Notes: generated by a model not told the origin, from the letters alone. DNA of 33,846 bases from Prolixibacteraceae bacterium (GCA_021740385.1 JAIOZY010000053.1:1-33846), one strand, 5' to 3'. Shown: positions 1-8,495, numbered from the stretch's first letter. Numbers and translations: made by a program.

Positions 1-507
1 CTAACTGGGCATCAAATGCCGAATCTTGTTTTTTTTCATATCTTTAATTTTTATAAATGATAGGCTAAAGGTAAAACAGTTACGTTGTATAAAGCAACAG
101 CGTTAAAAACCCACCTCCAGAGGAGGTTTAGTTCAACACATGGCATAGTGCATGCGGGTTTCAGAGGTTTTCGGGCGTTTGTGGCTCGTAAAAAAGTCGG
201 TGTAAACTGATAGTAAATCGCCTCGTAATCCCGCACGACATCATACCATAAAACGTTGCACTAATAATGACAGACGACACAACCTACATTAAATGAACGA
301 TAAAATATAAAAAAGACAGGATTATTACAAAGTTTAAATTTACTCCTTTAAGCGAACAGGCAACATTTTATTTTAAAAGATTAAAGTAAAATCAATTTAA
401 TGTGTGTAGGATAAGAAACGAATAAAGATGAAACGAACATGAATTTTAACATTTTAAAATACACACACGAAAATGATTAAAATTCATCGGGAGTTCCTGA
501 ATGTGAA
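1..507. other. Gene-free AT-rich region with small hairpin
   Basis: No convincing gene lies here. Positions 75-265 are less AT-rich than the surroundings and contain a perfect 6-bp hairpin (acctcc at 113-118, ggaggt at 122-127, three-base loop). This part looks like the remains of some intergenic element, but I do not recognise it. Positions 270-507 are very AT-rich with no clear TAnnTTTG box. The promoter of the gene at 555 must lie somewhere here, but I cannot place it. Confidence 0.5.
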
Positions 508-548
508 GAAATTTTTAGTTTCCTCATTTTCAGAAAACTAAAAATTTC
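508..548. repeat. Perfect 14-bp inverted repeat before the start codon
   Basis: The arm gaaatttttagttt (508-521) is the exact reverse complement of aaactaaaaatttc (535-548), with a 13-base spacer. The second arm ends six bases before the ATG at 555. In RNA it would form an AU-rich hairpin covering the ribosome-binding region of the propeller gene. In DNA it has the form of an operator. There is no long T-run after it, so a terminator is less likely. Confidence 0.6.
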
Positions 549-554
549 AAACAG

Positions 555-1910
555 ATGAAAAAAACATTTAATTTTTTATTGTTAATAATAATAAGTGTGA
601 TTCTTCCTGCGCAAACCAACTTTACAAAATATAATAGTACCGGAGGACCGGTTTTGTATAAAGGTGCAGATACAACTTTTACCGATAGCCCAAGGTGGGA
701 TTTTCTCCTGGCGTCTGATGCCAATGTGGTTTTTTACCAGGATACATTCAGGCTTTGGTATACCAGTTCGTCAAATCCGGAAGGGAGCCAACCCTATCCG
801 GGTATTGGATATGCCTGGTCGGTTGATGGCATTAATTGGACTAAATTTCAAGAAAACACCCCAGTGTTTAAAGTAAAACCGGGAGCATGGGATTCTCTAT
901 CTGTTGAAACAGTCTCCGTCCTTATTGATAGCGCGGCAGATGCATCTGAGCGATATAAAATGTGGTATCTGGGTGAGGATGATGTCACATCGGTAGACGA
1001 CAACAAATATTTTAGTATCGGTTATGCCTGGTCGGCTGATGGAATAAGCTGGACCAGGTACCCTAATCCTGTATTAGAAGCAGATACTTCGGACTGGAGT
1101 ATAGACTATGGAAGTATTGAAGGGCCTTCTGTAATAAAAGACGGGGATACACTGAGAATGTATTATGCCGGATTTTCGGCCATGTTCAATTCCAAACCCT
1201 GGGATATGCATTTTAATATACTATATGCCTGGTCCATAGATGGCATTAACTGGCATAAAAAAACAGATGAACCTGTGTTGGCCGTGAATTCAGATAATGT
1301 CTGGGAAGATGTTTTTGTCCAGGACCCTAAGGTGCTCAAAATTGGTGAAACCTACCACATGTGGTATGGTGCACTTGGGAGCGTTCAGCCCGGACAGCAA
1401 ATTGGGTATGCGGTTTCAACAAATGGTATCCATTGGGTACGAAACTTATCACAACCCATTCTGCCAACGGGAAAAGGTAATGCATGGGATAATTATTTAT
1501 GCTCTTTTCCGGCGGTTGTTTATAAAAATGATGTTTTTCATTTATGGTATACCGGTGCCGATGAACGGTTTTTTGAACCAACTTTTCCTTATTCTTATGA
1601 TATTGGTTATGCGTATGATTCTTCAGTGGTTACAAGCACTTCTGATAAAAAAAGAATTGAAATTGAAAATGTAAATGTTTATCCTAATCCGGTATGTGAA
1701 ACATTATTCATTAAATTCGACCCATTATATTACAATAAAAAAACAAGAGTGGTTATCAGAAATGCAGTCGGACAGCTGGTTTATGATTTTTGTATTTCAC
1801 CTTCCTGTAATTCTTTGCAAATTAGCACACAAAGCTGGCAAAAAGGCATGTATATTATAACATGGATGAATCATAATCAGGTAGCATCTAAAATTATTGT
1901 GAAATTATAA
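555..1910 (+). CDS. T9SS-secreted five-bladed beta-propeller, GH43/GH32-like
   Basis: This is a 451-residue secreted protein with an N-terminal signal peptide of about 20 residues (hydrophobic LLLIIISVILPAQ). The body has five repeated units. Each contains a 'YAWSxDGIxW' type strand (GYAWSVDGINW, GYAWSADGISW, LYAWSIDGINW, GYAVSTNGIHW, GYAYDSS) and a 'xxMWYxG' type strand (FRLWYTS, YKMWYLG, LRMYYAG, YHMWYGA, FHLWYTG). This pattern fits the five-bladed propeller of the GH43/GH32/GH62/GH130 glycosidase superfamily. I cannot identify a definite catalytic triad, so the enzyme activity and substrate are open. The last ~75 residues are a T9SS type A sorting domain starting at VNVYPNP and ending KIIVKL, which predicts export across the outer membrane. 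It appears to be a single gene, with a 14-bp inverted repeat immediately upstream. Confidence 0.8.
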   Translation: MKKTFNFLLLIIISVILPAQTNFTKYNSTGGPVLYKGADTTFTDSPRWDFLLASDANVVFYQDTFRLWYTSSSNPEGSQPYPGIGYAWSVDGINWTKFQENTPVFKVKPGAWDSLSVETVSVLIDSAADASERYKMWYLGEDDVTSVDDNKYFSIGYAWSADGISWTRYPNPVLEADTSDWSIDYGSIEGPSVIKDGDTLRMYYAGFSAMFNSKPWDMHFNILYAWSIDGINWHKKTDEPVLAVNSDNVWEDVFVQDPKVLKIGETYHMWYGALGSVQPGQQIGYAVSTNGIHWVRNLSQPILPTGKGNAWDNYLCSFPAVVYKNDVFHLWYTGADERFFEPTFPYSYDIGYAYDSSVVTSTSDKKRIEIENVNVYPNPVCETLFIKFDPLYYNKKTRVVIRNAVGQLVYDFCISPSCNSLQISTQSWQKGMYIITWMNHNQVASKIIVKL

Positions 1911-1922
1911 ATTCGGCAGGGC

Positions 1923-2279
1923 ATGAAGAAAAAATCTTTACCGATCCACTTTTTACTTTGCTGCAAGATGTAAATTGCAACCATGATATTGAACCCAATT
2001 AAATTGTATGAAAACGGTAAACCCTGTTCCAGCAAATTAAATAATGATGTTACACCGATGTTTTCATTAGGTATTGGTGGTGGGGCCGGTATTCATTACA
2101 GGTTTAAAAACAACTCAGTATTGTCGCTCCGTTTAGGATTAATAACCGGGCCGTCAATCGAAAAAGGGGATTTTTCAATGCTGACCCTGCCTAATTTTGG
2201 TGTCGAATATGCGTTCCCTTTAAAAAGAAAAAATAGTGGTAAAGAAATTTCCTTTTTTAATAGGACTTGTTGTAATTAG
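1923..2279 (+). pseudogene. Decayed outer-membrane beta-barrel protein remnant
   Basis: A start at 1923 reads MKKKSLPIHFLLCCKM, resembling a signal peptide, and hits a stop at 1971-1973. The same frame then stays open to 2279. Its later part (MFSLGIGGGAGIHYRF, LSLRLGLITGPSI, LPNFGVEYAFPLKRK) has the alternating aromatic and glycine-rich strands of an outer-membrane barrel C-terminus. The middle of any normal barrel is missing. The last 44 bases overlap the next gene, whose signal peptide is in another frame. I read this as a truncated, stop-interrupted remnant. The alternative is a small intact ORF starting at 1983 (98 residues). Confidence 0.4.
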
Positions 2280-3099
2280 TTCTCAACTATATGCACAGTC
2301 TGATAATTTTAATAGTGCAGGAGGCTTGCAATCAGAGATTATGTTGCACCCGGCCGATGCATCTACCGGGTATGTATTAAAAAAGGGGGAGTTTTCATAT
2401 AACCAGGCATTGACCCCATATCCAGGTTGGGCCTGGTGGGGAATCACAGACCGTATAACAGCAGAACTTGATTTTGAATGTTGGCTGGGTGGTGTGCCAA
2501 GCTTTAACTTTCGGTTTGGCCTTTTAAAACAAAAAGCGATTAGGCCATCCGTTTCTTATGAGACGATGTTTCAATATTTAAAAGATGAAAGGGATCAGTT
2601 TGAGTATCTTGATTATTTAAGCGTGATCAGGCAAGGCAAAAGTTGGTATAATCGTATTAACTTAAGCTGGCAGATACATGATGTTTGGCACATACATCTT
2701 TCTGGCGGAGCTACATATCATGATAATATCACAATTACAAATCGCGATAGATTGAAGCTGACAGGTAAATCTTTTACAAACTATCTGAGTCCCGATTTTT
2801 CGTTAAGCATTGACTTCAGGTTTAAACAATGGATTTCATTTCATTCCACAGCATCTTATGGTTCCACATTTCTTTATGCGGATAATATTATTAGAAAAAA
2901 ACAATTTTGTTTTGCCACTCGGATTGCCCCGTTTATCAAAAGTAATAAGGGATTCTTTAATTCTTTCAGGATAGAGTTGGCTTTTCTCCATGCTAATTTA
3001 CCTGATGCAAAAGAAGGCTTTACTGGCCCTATTGGTTTTATATATTGGCAATGGACTATGAGTAAAACCGATCCTACCAGTAAAAACATGAGCGAATAG
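2236..3099 (+). CDS. Predicted outer-membrane beta-barrel protein
   Basis: This 287-residue protein starts at a GTG codon and opens with a clean signal peptide ([21 protein letters not shown]). The mature part is rich in aromatic residues in short alternating strands ([59 protein letters not shown]), as expected for a small outer-membrane barrel. I do not recognise a specific family. The GTG start is chosen because it immediately precedes the signal peptide; it lies inside the tail of the decayed ORF upstream. It shares the AT-rich character of 1-3100 rather than of the pst operon that follows. Function is unknown. Confidence 0.65.
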   Translation: MVKKFPFLIGLVVISSQLYAQSDNFNSAGGLQSEIMLHPADASTGYVLKKGEFSYNQALTPYPGWAWWGITDRITAELDFECWLGGVPSFNFRFGLLKQKAIRPSVSYETMFQYLKDERDQFEYLDYLSVIRQGKSWYNRINLSWQIHDVWHIHLSGGATYHDNITITNRDRLKLTGKSFTNYLSPDFSLSIDFRFKQWISFHSTASYGSTFLYADNIIRKKQFCFATRIAPFIKSNKGFFNSFRIELAFLHANLPDAKEGFTGPIGFIYWQWTMSKTDPTSKNMSE

Positions 3100-3412
3100 G
3101 GCAACATGGTTGCGATAATGGTCCTATGCCGGCTTTGGGTTCGTATTTTTGCATGAACGCTACAATGAGTGCGAAATACGACATCATGGGCGAGATGATA
3201 TTGGTTACAGTGATTTTTGCCAACGACAGAATCAGCCAGTTCCACAATTAAAGAAACCGCTGTTTGAAATCCGGCCCCGATATTAGCGTGTAATTTGGAA
3301 TTTGGAATTTGTAATTTACGTATTTATACCTATCCCTTTTACGCATTTCATCGGTTTTATTGGTTTGTTGCAGCAGGTAGTTTTGCATTGTATAAATCAA
3401 AAACCGTTCGTT
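3100..3412. other. Intergenic region before the pst operon
   Basis: About 310 bases without a convincing gene. A short open frame at 3153-3251 (32 residues) has no recognisable features. At 3292-3318 there is a tandem 'ggaattt' motif inside an imperfect palindrome (taatttggaatttggaattt...). A -7-like box lies at 3378-3385. I looked for a PhoB-type box and did not find a convincing one. Confidence 0.4.
3378..3385 (+). promoter_or_regulatory. Candidate Bacteroidota -7 box for pstSCAB
   Basis: TAGTTTTG fits the Bacteroidota -7 consensus TAnnTTTG. It sits 27 bases before the ATG at 3413, a sensible leader length. A clear -33 TTTG at the expected distance is not visible, so this is tentative. It supports the ATG at 3413 over the in-frame TTG at 3302. 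Confidence 0.35.
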
Positions 3413-4381
3413 ATGCAAAAAGTATCAATTGTTGCCGTTTTTATATTGTTACTGTTTTCGCAATGTTCAACATCATCGAAAAAGAACAGCGAAAGCAACG
3501 ATGGCCAGCTCGAAGGATACATCAGTCTTTCCGGGGCTTTTGCCCTTTACCCGATCACTGTTTTGTGGGCCGATGAGTTCAGGAAAGAATACCCCGGTGT
3601 AAAAATCGACATTTCGGCCGGAGGTGCCGGAAAAGGTATGGCCGATGCCCTTTCACAAATGGTCGATCTCGGCATGTTCTCCCGTGAAGTATCTCCCGAA
3701 GAAATTGCGAAGGGCGCCTGGTTTATCGCGCTTACAAAAGACGCTGTTGTGCCCTCAATTAACGCGAACAATCCTTTCATGAAAGATTTGCAGCAAAATG
3801 GTGTCGGCATGGAAAAGCTTGAAAAGGTTTTTGTTACAGGCGAAATCACCACATGGGAAGCACTCACGGGCAAACAAGGCAATACGCCCATTCACGTTTA
3901 TACCCGGTCCGATGCCTGTGGTGCGGCAGCCATGTGGGGCCTTTTCCTTGGTACAACACAGGAGGAGTTGCAGGGAACCGGTGTTTTTGGCGATCCCGGT
4001 GTGGCCGATGCTGTTAAAAGCGATAAGCTCGGTCTTGGTTACAACAACGTAAATTACGTGTACGACATTACGACACGTAAAAAGTTTGCAAACCTTGAAG
4101 TATTACCCATCGACTTTAACATCGACGGAAAAACCGACAGCACAGAACTCTTTTACGAAACACTTGACGATATTAACGATGCCATTATTGCAGGATTATA
4201 CCCATCGCCCCCTGCCCGTGACTTGTATTTTGTATCGCTGGGGAAACCAGAAAAACCCGAGGTTATTGCCTTTATTGAGTGGATACTGACCAAAGGGCAG
4301 CAGTATGTTGTACAGGCTGGTTATGTGAAGCTTAACGAAGATAAAATTACCAAACAGTTAGATAAACTTGCTTCGAATTGA
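3413..4381 (+). CDS. pstS: Phosphate-type ABC transporter substrate-binding lipoprotein (PstS-like)
   Basis: This 322-residue protein is the periplasmic binding component of a Pst-type ABC importer. The start at 3413 is chosen because it begins a lipoprotein signal (hydrophobic VAVFILLLFSQC, lipid-anchored Cys18). The upstream TTG at 3302 would add 37 unlikely residues. Family features are SGAFALYP (40-47), SAGGAGKGM (68-76), VDLGMFSRE (84-92) and a third anion-loop segment TRSDACGAAAMW (164-175). In canonical PstS this last loop reads R-x-D-x-S-G-T. Here Ser and Thr are replaced by Cys169 and Ala171, which is unusual for a phosphate site. The gene is first in pstSCAB and its stop overlaps the next gene's start. 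Phosphate is the default substrate by family and context, but the altered loop leaves room for another oxyanion. Confidence 0.85.
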   Translation: MQKVSIVAVFILLLFSQCSTSSKKNSESNDGQLEGYISLSGAFALYPITVLWADEFRKEYPGVKIDISAGGAGKGMADALSQMVDLGMFSREVSPEEIAKGAWFIALTKDAVVPSINANNPFMKDLQQNGVGMEKLEKVFVTGEITTWEALTGKQGNTPIHVYTRSDACGAAAMWGLFLGTTQEELQGTGVFGDPGVADAVKSDKLGLGYNNVNYVYDITTRKKFANLEVLPIDFNIDGKTDSTELFYETLDDINDAIIAGLYPSPPARDLYFVSLGKPEKPEVIAFIEWILTKGQQYVVQAGYVKLNEDKITKQLDKLASN

Positions 4382-5298
4382 TTTCGTTGTTTTCCATACA
4401 AAGAATGATTCCCGGCAGGGTTAAGGCCGACCGTTTTAACCGCACGTGGATGTTTGCCTGGTTGTTGGTCATAGTTGTATTGCCCCTGGCCATCGCTTTT
4501 GGTTTGATTTGGAAATCATCGTTGCTTTTCGAAGATCATTCTTTAATTGAAATGATCGTATCGTCCGAATGGAAGACCCTTTCGGGTAAGTTCGGTTTTT
4601 TGCCTTTCATTATAAGCTCCCTTTGGGTTACTTTTCTGGCTTTGATTTTTGCCGGGCCTGTGTGTCTTTTTTCGGCCATTTATTTAACATTTTATGCAAA
4701 AGCAATTGTATTAAAAATGATGCAGCCCGTAATTGATATTTTGGCCGGAATCCCTTCAGTAATTTATGGTGTGTGGGGTGTTGTAGCCATTGTACCCATT
4801 GTTTCAAAATACGTGGCGCCGGTGTTCGGTGTGCAAACATCGGGCTACACCATTTTAACCGGGGCCGTGGTGCTTGCTGTAATGATTATCCCGTTTATAC
4901 TGAATATCATTATTGAAATACTTAACACAATCCCCAAAGAACTGAGCGAAGCTTCCCTTTCGTTAGGGGCTGGCAAATGGTACACGGTAAAACAGGTGGT
5001 TTTGCGCAAAGCTTTTCCGGGAGTTGTATCGGCTATGGGGCTTGGATTGTCGAGGGCTTTTGGCGAAACCATTGCAGTACTTATGGTTGTGGGAAATGTT
5101 GTTCATATACCAAAAGGCATTTTTCAGCCCGGGTACCCGCTGCCTGCGCTTATTGCCAACAACTACGGCGAAATGATGTCGATTCCGCAATACGATTCGG
5201 CACTAATGTTTTCGGCTTTATTGCTGTTAACCATTGTGTTGGTTTTTAATCTTGTTTCTCGCTTTATGATTATCAGGTATGAAGAAAAATTCAGGTAA
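4378..5298 (+). CDS. pstC: Phosphate ABC transporter permease PstC
   Basis: This integral inner-membrane permease has about six transmembrane segments. The cytoplasmic EAA loop that contacts the ATPase is visible (EASLSLGAGKWYTVKQVV), as are typical Pst permease motifs DILAGIPSVIYGVWG and LSRAFGETIAVLMVVGN. I give the TTG start at 4378, which overlaps the pstS stop by four bases (TTGA) and suggests translational coupling. An ATG at 4405 is a credible alternative that removes nine residues. It overlaps pstA by 20 bases at the 3' end, so the subunits are tightly coupled. The length of ~300 residues is normal. It should pair with PstA as the heterodimeric channel. Confidence 0.9.
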   Translation: MISLFSIQRMIPGRVKADRFNRTWMFAWLLVIVVLPLAIAFGLIWKSSLLFEDHSLIEMIVSSEWKTLSGKFGFLPFIISSLWVTFLALIFAGPVCLFSAIYLTFYAKAIVLKMMQPVIDILAGIPSVIYGVWGVVAIVPIVSKYVAPVFGVQTSGYTILTGAVVLAVMIIPFILNIIIEILNTIPKELSEASLSLGAGKWYTVKQVVLRKAFPGVVSAMGLGLSRAFGETIAVLMVVGNVVHIPKGIFQPGYPLPALIANNYGEMMSIPQYDSALMFSALLLLTIVLVFNLVSRFMIIRYEEKFR

Positions 5299-6163
5299 AT
5301 CGTTTAAAAAAACAAGACTGAAATACGAGGAGTATTTTTTCAGGTGGGTAATGTTTCTTTCAAACTACATTATTGCCCTGATTCTCGGATTTATCATTTA
5401 TACCATACTGAAAACAGGTATTCCGGCACTATCGTTGGAGATGATTACCGAGACCCCGAAAGGCGGTTTTTATTTTGGCAAAGAAGGCGGCGTGTTAAAT
5501 GCCATTATCGGGTCGTTGTACCTTGGGCTTGGATCAACTTTTCTGGCATTTGTTGTCGGGCTGCCTGTTGCACTGTTTATGAATACCTGGCTTATGAATA
5601 AAAAGCGCACGGTAAACCTGGTACGCTTTATACTGGACCTTTTATGGGGGGTGCCGTCAATTGTATACGGTGCATTTGGTTTTACCCTGATGGTATTGCT
5701 CGGGTTAAAAGCTTCGCTGCTGGCTGGTATAATTGTAATTGCCCTGTTAATATTGCCCATCATGATACGGGGTATCGACGAAGGCCTGAAAAACATACCC
5801 AAGGGCTTATACGAAGCTTCCTATTCACTGGGGTCAACAAAATCGGAGACAGCCTTTAAAGTAATGATGAAACAGACAATGCCCTGCATCATTACTGCCG
5901 TATTACTTTCGTTTGGGCGGGCAATTGGCGACACAGCGGCCGTTTTGTTTACAACCGGTTTTACCGACAATATCCCAACATCGCTCTCGCAACCAACCGC
6001 TACTTTGCCGTTGGCCATCTTTTTCCAGCTATCATCGCCCATCCCCGAGGTTAAACAACGGGCTTACGCGGCAGCGGTTATATTAACAGCTATAATCCTT
6101 GTAATCAGTATTCTGTCAAGGGTGTTCACTTACCGTTATAAAAAACACAGCATCAAATTTTAA
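5279..6163 (+). CDS. pstA: Phosphate ABC transporter permease PstA
   Basis: This is the second inner-membrane permease of the Pst importer, 294 residues. The N-terminus is basic (KKNSGKSFKKTRLKYEE) and is followed by about six hydrophobic segments. Diagnostic motifs are LDLLWGVPSIVYGAFG, the EAA loop EASYSLGSTKSETAFKVM and SFGRAIGDTAAVLFTTG, all typical of PstA. The ATG lies inside the 3' end of pstC and the stop is only four bases before pstB. Together with PstC it forms the membrane channel, powered by PstB and fed by the lipoprotein PstS. Confidence 0.92.
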   Translation: MKKNSGKSFKKTRLKYEEYFFRWVMFLSNYIIALILGFIIYTILKTGIPALSLEMITETPKGGFYFGKEGGVLNAIIGSLYLGLGSTFLAFVVGLPVALFMNTWLMNKKRTVNLVRFILDLLWGVPSIVYGAFGFTLMVLLGLKASLLAGIIVIALLILPIMIRGIDEGLKNIPKGLYEASYSLGSTKSETAFKVMMKQTMPCIITAVLLSFGRAIGDTAAVLFTTGFTDNIPTSLSQPTATLPLAIFFQLSSPIPEVKQRAYAAAVILTAIILVISILSRVFTYRYKKHSIKF

Positions 6164-6167
6164 ACAA

Positions 6168-7061
6168 ATGGAAACAACTCATTTTTCATCAAGCCTGCTT
6201 GAAGATAAAAACGAAGCGGATGCTTCAATTCAAAACAAAGAGACAACGTATTTCTACCGCAAAAAAGTGGATGGTGCGAATCAAGAAACAGAAAGAAATA
6301 AAGGTGAAGCGAGCAAAATTGAAGTACGTGGATTAAACCTGAAAATTAAAAACAAGGTGATCCTTAATGATATAAACGTGAAAATCCCCAGAAACAAAAT
6401 TACCATTATTCTTGGTCCATCGGGGTGCGGAAAAACCACCCTGATGAAGAGCATGAACCGCCTTACCGAACTTTATCCCGAAATGAATGTAAAAGGTGAA
6501 ATTTTCATTGATGGCGAAGAGATACTTAATTCCCGCAGGGATGTGACCGAAATAAGGAAGCAGATGGGATTGTTATCGCAGCGGCCATACCCGTTGCCTA
6601 TGAGTATTTACAAAAATGTAGCATACGGACTAAAAATTAGTGGCAGGTTAAAAAAGCGGTTTCTCGACAAACGGGTGGAGCATTACCTGCGGCAGGCCAG
6701 TTTATGGAATGAAGTAAAAGACCGGCTCAGAGATCCAGCTTCGGGGCTTTCAATCGGGCAACAGCAGCGGCTTTGCCTTGCCCGCGGACTGGCTGTCGAC
6801 CCCGACATTATACTGGCCGATGAACCAACTTCGGCACTCGACCCCATTTCGAGCCAGGAGATTGAAAAGAAATTTGTGGAGTTGAAAAACAATTATACCA
6901 TTGTTATGGTAACGCACATTTTGCGCCAGGCAGCCCGCATTGCCGACTATGTTGTTTTCATGTACCTCGGCGAAGTGATTGAACAGGGGCCGGCCAACGA
7001 ATTTTTCAACAATCCGAAAACCGAAATCACAAAGGCTTACTTAAAAGGGAGCATTAACTAA
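6168..7061 (+). CDS. pstB: Phosphate ABC transporter ATP-binding protein PstB
   Basis: This is the cytoplasmic ATPase of the Pst importer, 297 residues. In order it shows Walker A GPSGCGKTT (about 84-92), a Q-loop region LLSQRPYPLPMSIYKNVAYG characteristic of PstB, the ABC signature LSIGQQQRLCLARG, Walker B IILADEPTSALD, and the switch histidine in VTHILRQAARIADYVVFMYLGE. The signature reads LSIGQ rather than the usual LSGGQ. The protein has an extra ~48-residue hydrophilic, charged N-terminus before the ABC domain, with no internal ATG to remove it. No phoU follows, although phoU usually accompanies pst operons. Confidence 0.93.
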   Translation: METTHFSSSLLEDKNEADASIQNKETTYFYRKKVDGANQETERNKGEASKIEVRGLNLKIKNKVILNDINVKIPRNKITIILGPSGCGKTTLMKSMNRLTELYPEMNVKGEIFIDGEEILNSRRDVTEIRKQMGLLSQRPYPLPMSIYKNVAYGLKISGRLKKRFLDKRVEHYLRQASLWNEVKDRLRDPASGLSIGQQQRLCLARGLAVDPDIILADEPTSALDPISSQEIEKKFVELKNNYTIVMVTHILRQAARIADYVVFMYLGEVIEQGPANEFFNNPKTEITKAYLKGSIN

Positions 7062-7145
7062 ATGCGCATGCTTTAAAAAACATGCTGTATTCTGGTACAG
7101 ACGAACGCCAAAAATTTCTTAACTTACTGATTAAAATATTTTTAT

Positions 7146-8405
7146 ATGAAACGGATTATTTTTTTGACTTTTCTGATGGTATCTGCTTATCATGTTGTGT
7201 TTTCACAATTTTCAATCAGCGGTGAATACCGGCCACGTTTGATTGTCGATAACGGGTATAAAGGACTGAAAACAAAAAGCGATCCAACCATTGTATCAAT
7301 CTCGCAACGTACCCGCATCAATTTTGGTTATGGCAGTGAAAAACTGGAAACCTACCTTTCGTTGCAGGATGTGCGGTTTTGGGGCGACGACGACCGTTAT
7401 TCTTCATCGGGTTTACTGGGGAATACCGCTTCATTGTCGGTACACCAGGCCTGGTTTGCACTAAAGCCTACACCTGAAATTACCATCAAAACAGGTCGGC
7501 AGCAATTTTCGTACGACGACCAACGGCTGCTTTCACGAAGGGGCTGGAACGATTACCAGGTAACCTACGATGCCGTTTTGTTTAAGTACGATAACGGGAA
7601 AAGCCGCCTCGATGTGGCCGGTAGCTGGAATACAAACGGTTCGAAAAACACCTTGTATACAGCAGGAAAAATGAAAACCATCGATTTTATCCGGTACGAA
7701 TACAATATGGATAACCTGAAATTGTCGGCCATTGCCATCATGTCGGGTGTAACCAGGGCTGATACCATTAGCGATCTTTTGCTGACCGGGACTTCAGGAA
7801 TTGGTGCAGTGTACAAAAAAAATGGTTTCGATGCCCGTTTATACGGCTATTACCAAACACGGCTCAATAAGCTGAATACACCAACTGATGCCTGGTGCCT
7901 GTCGTTGTTTGTAAAACAAAACCTGATGGGGGGAAAGGCTTCTCTGGGTGCCGGTTTCGACCTGTTGTCGGGGAATGACGAAACCAATACCGATGCTTCT
8001 TATCAAAAAACCAATCACTTGTTTAATCTGTTGTACGGAGTACGGCACGGGGCGTATGGTTACATGGATTATTATTCATCGACACCCGATCAGGGCTTGC
8101 AGGATTTTATGGTAAAAGCCGATTACAGTGTTGCAAAAAATGCAAATTTGCAGCTTGCCTATCACCATTTCAGGTTATCGGCCAGTAAACTTGCAGCCAA
8201 CGGAACAGATGTTTTGGACAAATCATTAGGTTCGGAGGTTGATTTAACCCTGAAATGGAAACTATACGATTTTGTTTCGTTACAGGCCGGGTACTCGTTT
8301 TACCTCACAACACCTACAACCCTGGAGGTTAAAAATGCATCGGGGAAAACGAACAAATTTCCGCAGTTTGGCTATTTGCTGGTTTCGGTAACACCGGGGT
8401 TCTGA
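7146..8405 (+). CDS. Outer-membrane porin, alginate-export-like family
   Basis: This 419-residue outer-membrane barrel protein has a signal peptide (MKRIIFLTFLMVSAYHVVFSQ). The mature start FSISGEYRPRL, the segment LSLQDVRFWGDDDRY, the 'IKTGRQQFSYDDQRLLS' strand and 'GWNDYQVTYDAVLF' are typical of the alginate_exp porin family in Bacteroidota. It ends LLVSVTPGF with the terminal aromatic residue of barrel proteins. It lies 84 bases after pstB in the same direction with no strong terminator between, so it is probably co-transcribed. The natural inference is an outer-membrane channel feeding the Pst importer. A sugar-acid channel is possible from the family name alone, but nothing in the neighbourhood supports it. 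Confidence 0.75.
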   Translation: MKRIIFLTFLMVSAYHVVFSQFSISGEYRPRLIVDNGYKGLKTKSDPTIVSISQRTRINFGYGSEKLETYLSLQDVRFWGDDDRYSSSGLLGNTASLSVHQAWFALKPTPEITIKTGRQQFSYDDQRLLSRRGWNDYQVTYDAVLFKYDNGKSRLDVAGSWNTNGSKNTLYTAGKMKTIDFIRYEYNMDNLKLSAIAIMSGVTRADTISDLLLTGTSGIGAVYKKNGFDARLYGYYQTRLNKLNTPTDAWCLSLFVKQNLMGGKASLGAGFDLLSGNDETNTDASYQKTNHLFNLLYGVRHGAYGYMDYYSSTPDQGLQDFMVKADYSVAKNANLQLAYHHFRLSASKLAANGTDVLDKSLGSEVDLTLKWKLYDFVSLQAGYSFYLTTPTTLEVKNASGKTNKFPQFGYLLVSVTPGF

Positions 8406-8419
8406 CCGTTTTTCCATTA

Positions 8420-8458
8420 TTAAACGTTACATTTTTAATTTGAGTTATTTACGTTTAA
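8420..8458. terminator. Possible bidirectional terminator between convergent genes
   Basis: ttaaacgt (8420-8427) and acgtttaa (8451-8458) form a perfect 8-bp stem with a 23-base loop. It lies between the 3' ends of the porin and the convergent aldo/keto reductase, and an AT-rich run with seven T follows at 8467-8473. The stem is AT-rich and the loop long, so this is weak. Confidence 0.3.
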
Positions 8459-8495
8459 AATTATAATTTTTTTACCATTAAGATAGAACTTATAT

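Noticed and set aside
51-236. 61-residue minus-strand ORF in the first intergenic region
   Set aside because: Biased composition, no domain, and it spans a hairpin; looks like a non-coding element read as protein.
2874-3245. 123-residue minus-strand ORF
   Set aside because: Mostly antisense to the barrel gene at 2236-3099, no recognisable domain and no plausible start context.
3153-3251. Short ORF of 32 residues between the barrel gene and pstS
   Set aside because: No signal, domain or ribosome binding site; length is within chance for this base composition.
3100-3412. Pho box upstream of pstS
   Set aside because: No pair of direct repeats resembling a PhoB site could be seen.
7062-7145. 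Terminator between pstB and the porin gene
   Set aside because: gcatg at 7066-7070 can pair with catgc at 7081-7085, but the stem is only five base pairs without mismatch and no T-run follows, so co-transcription is still likely.
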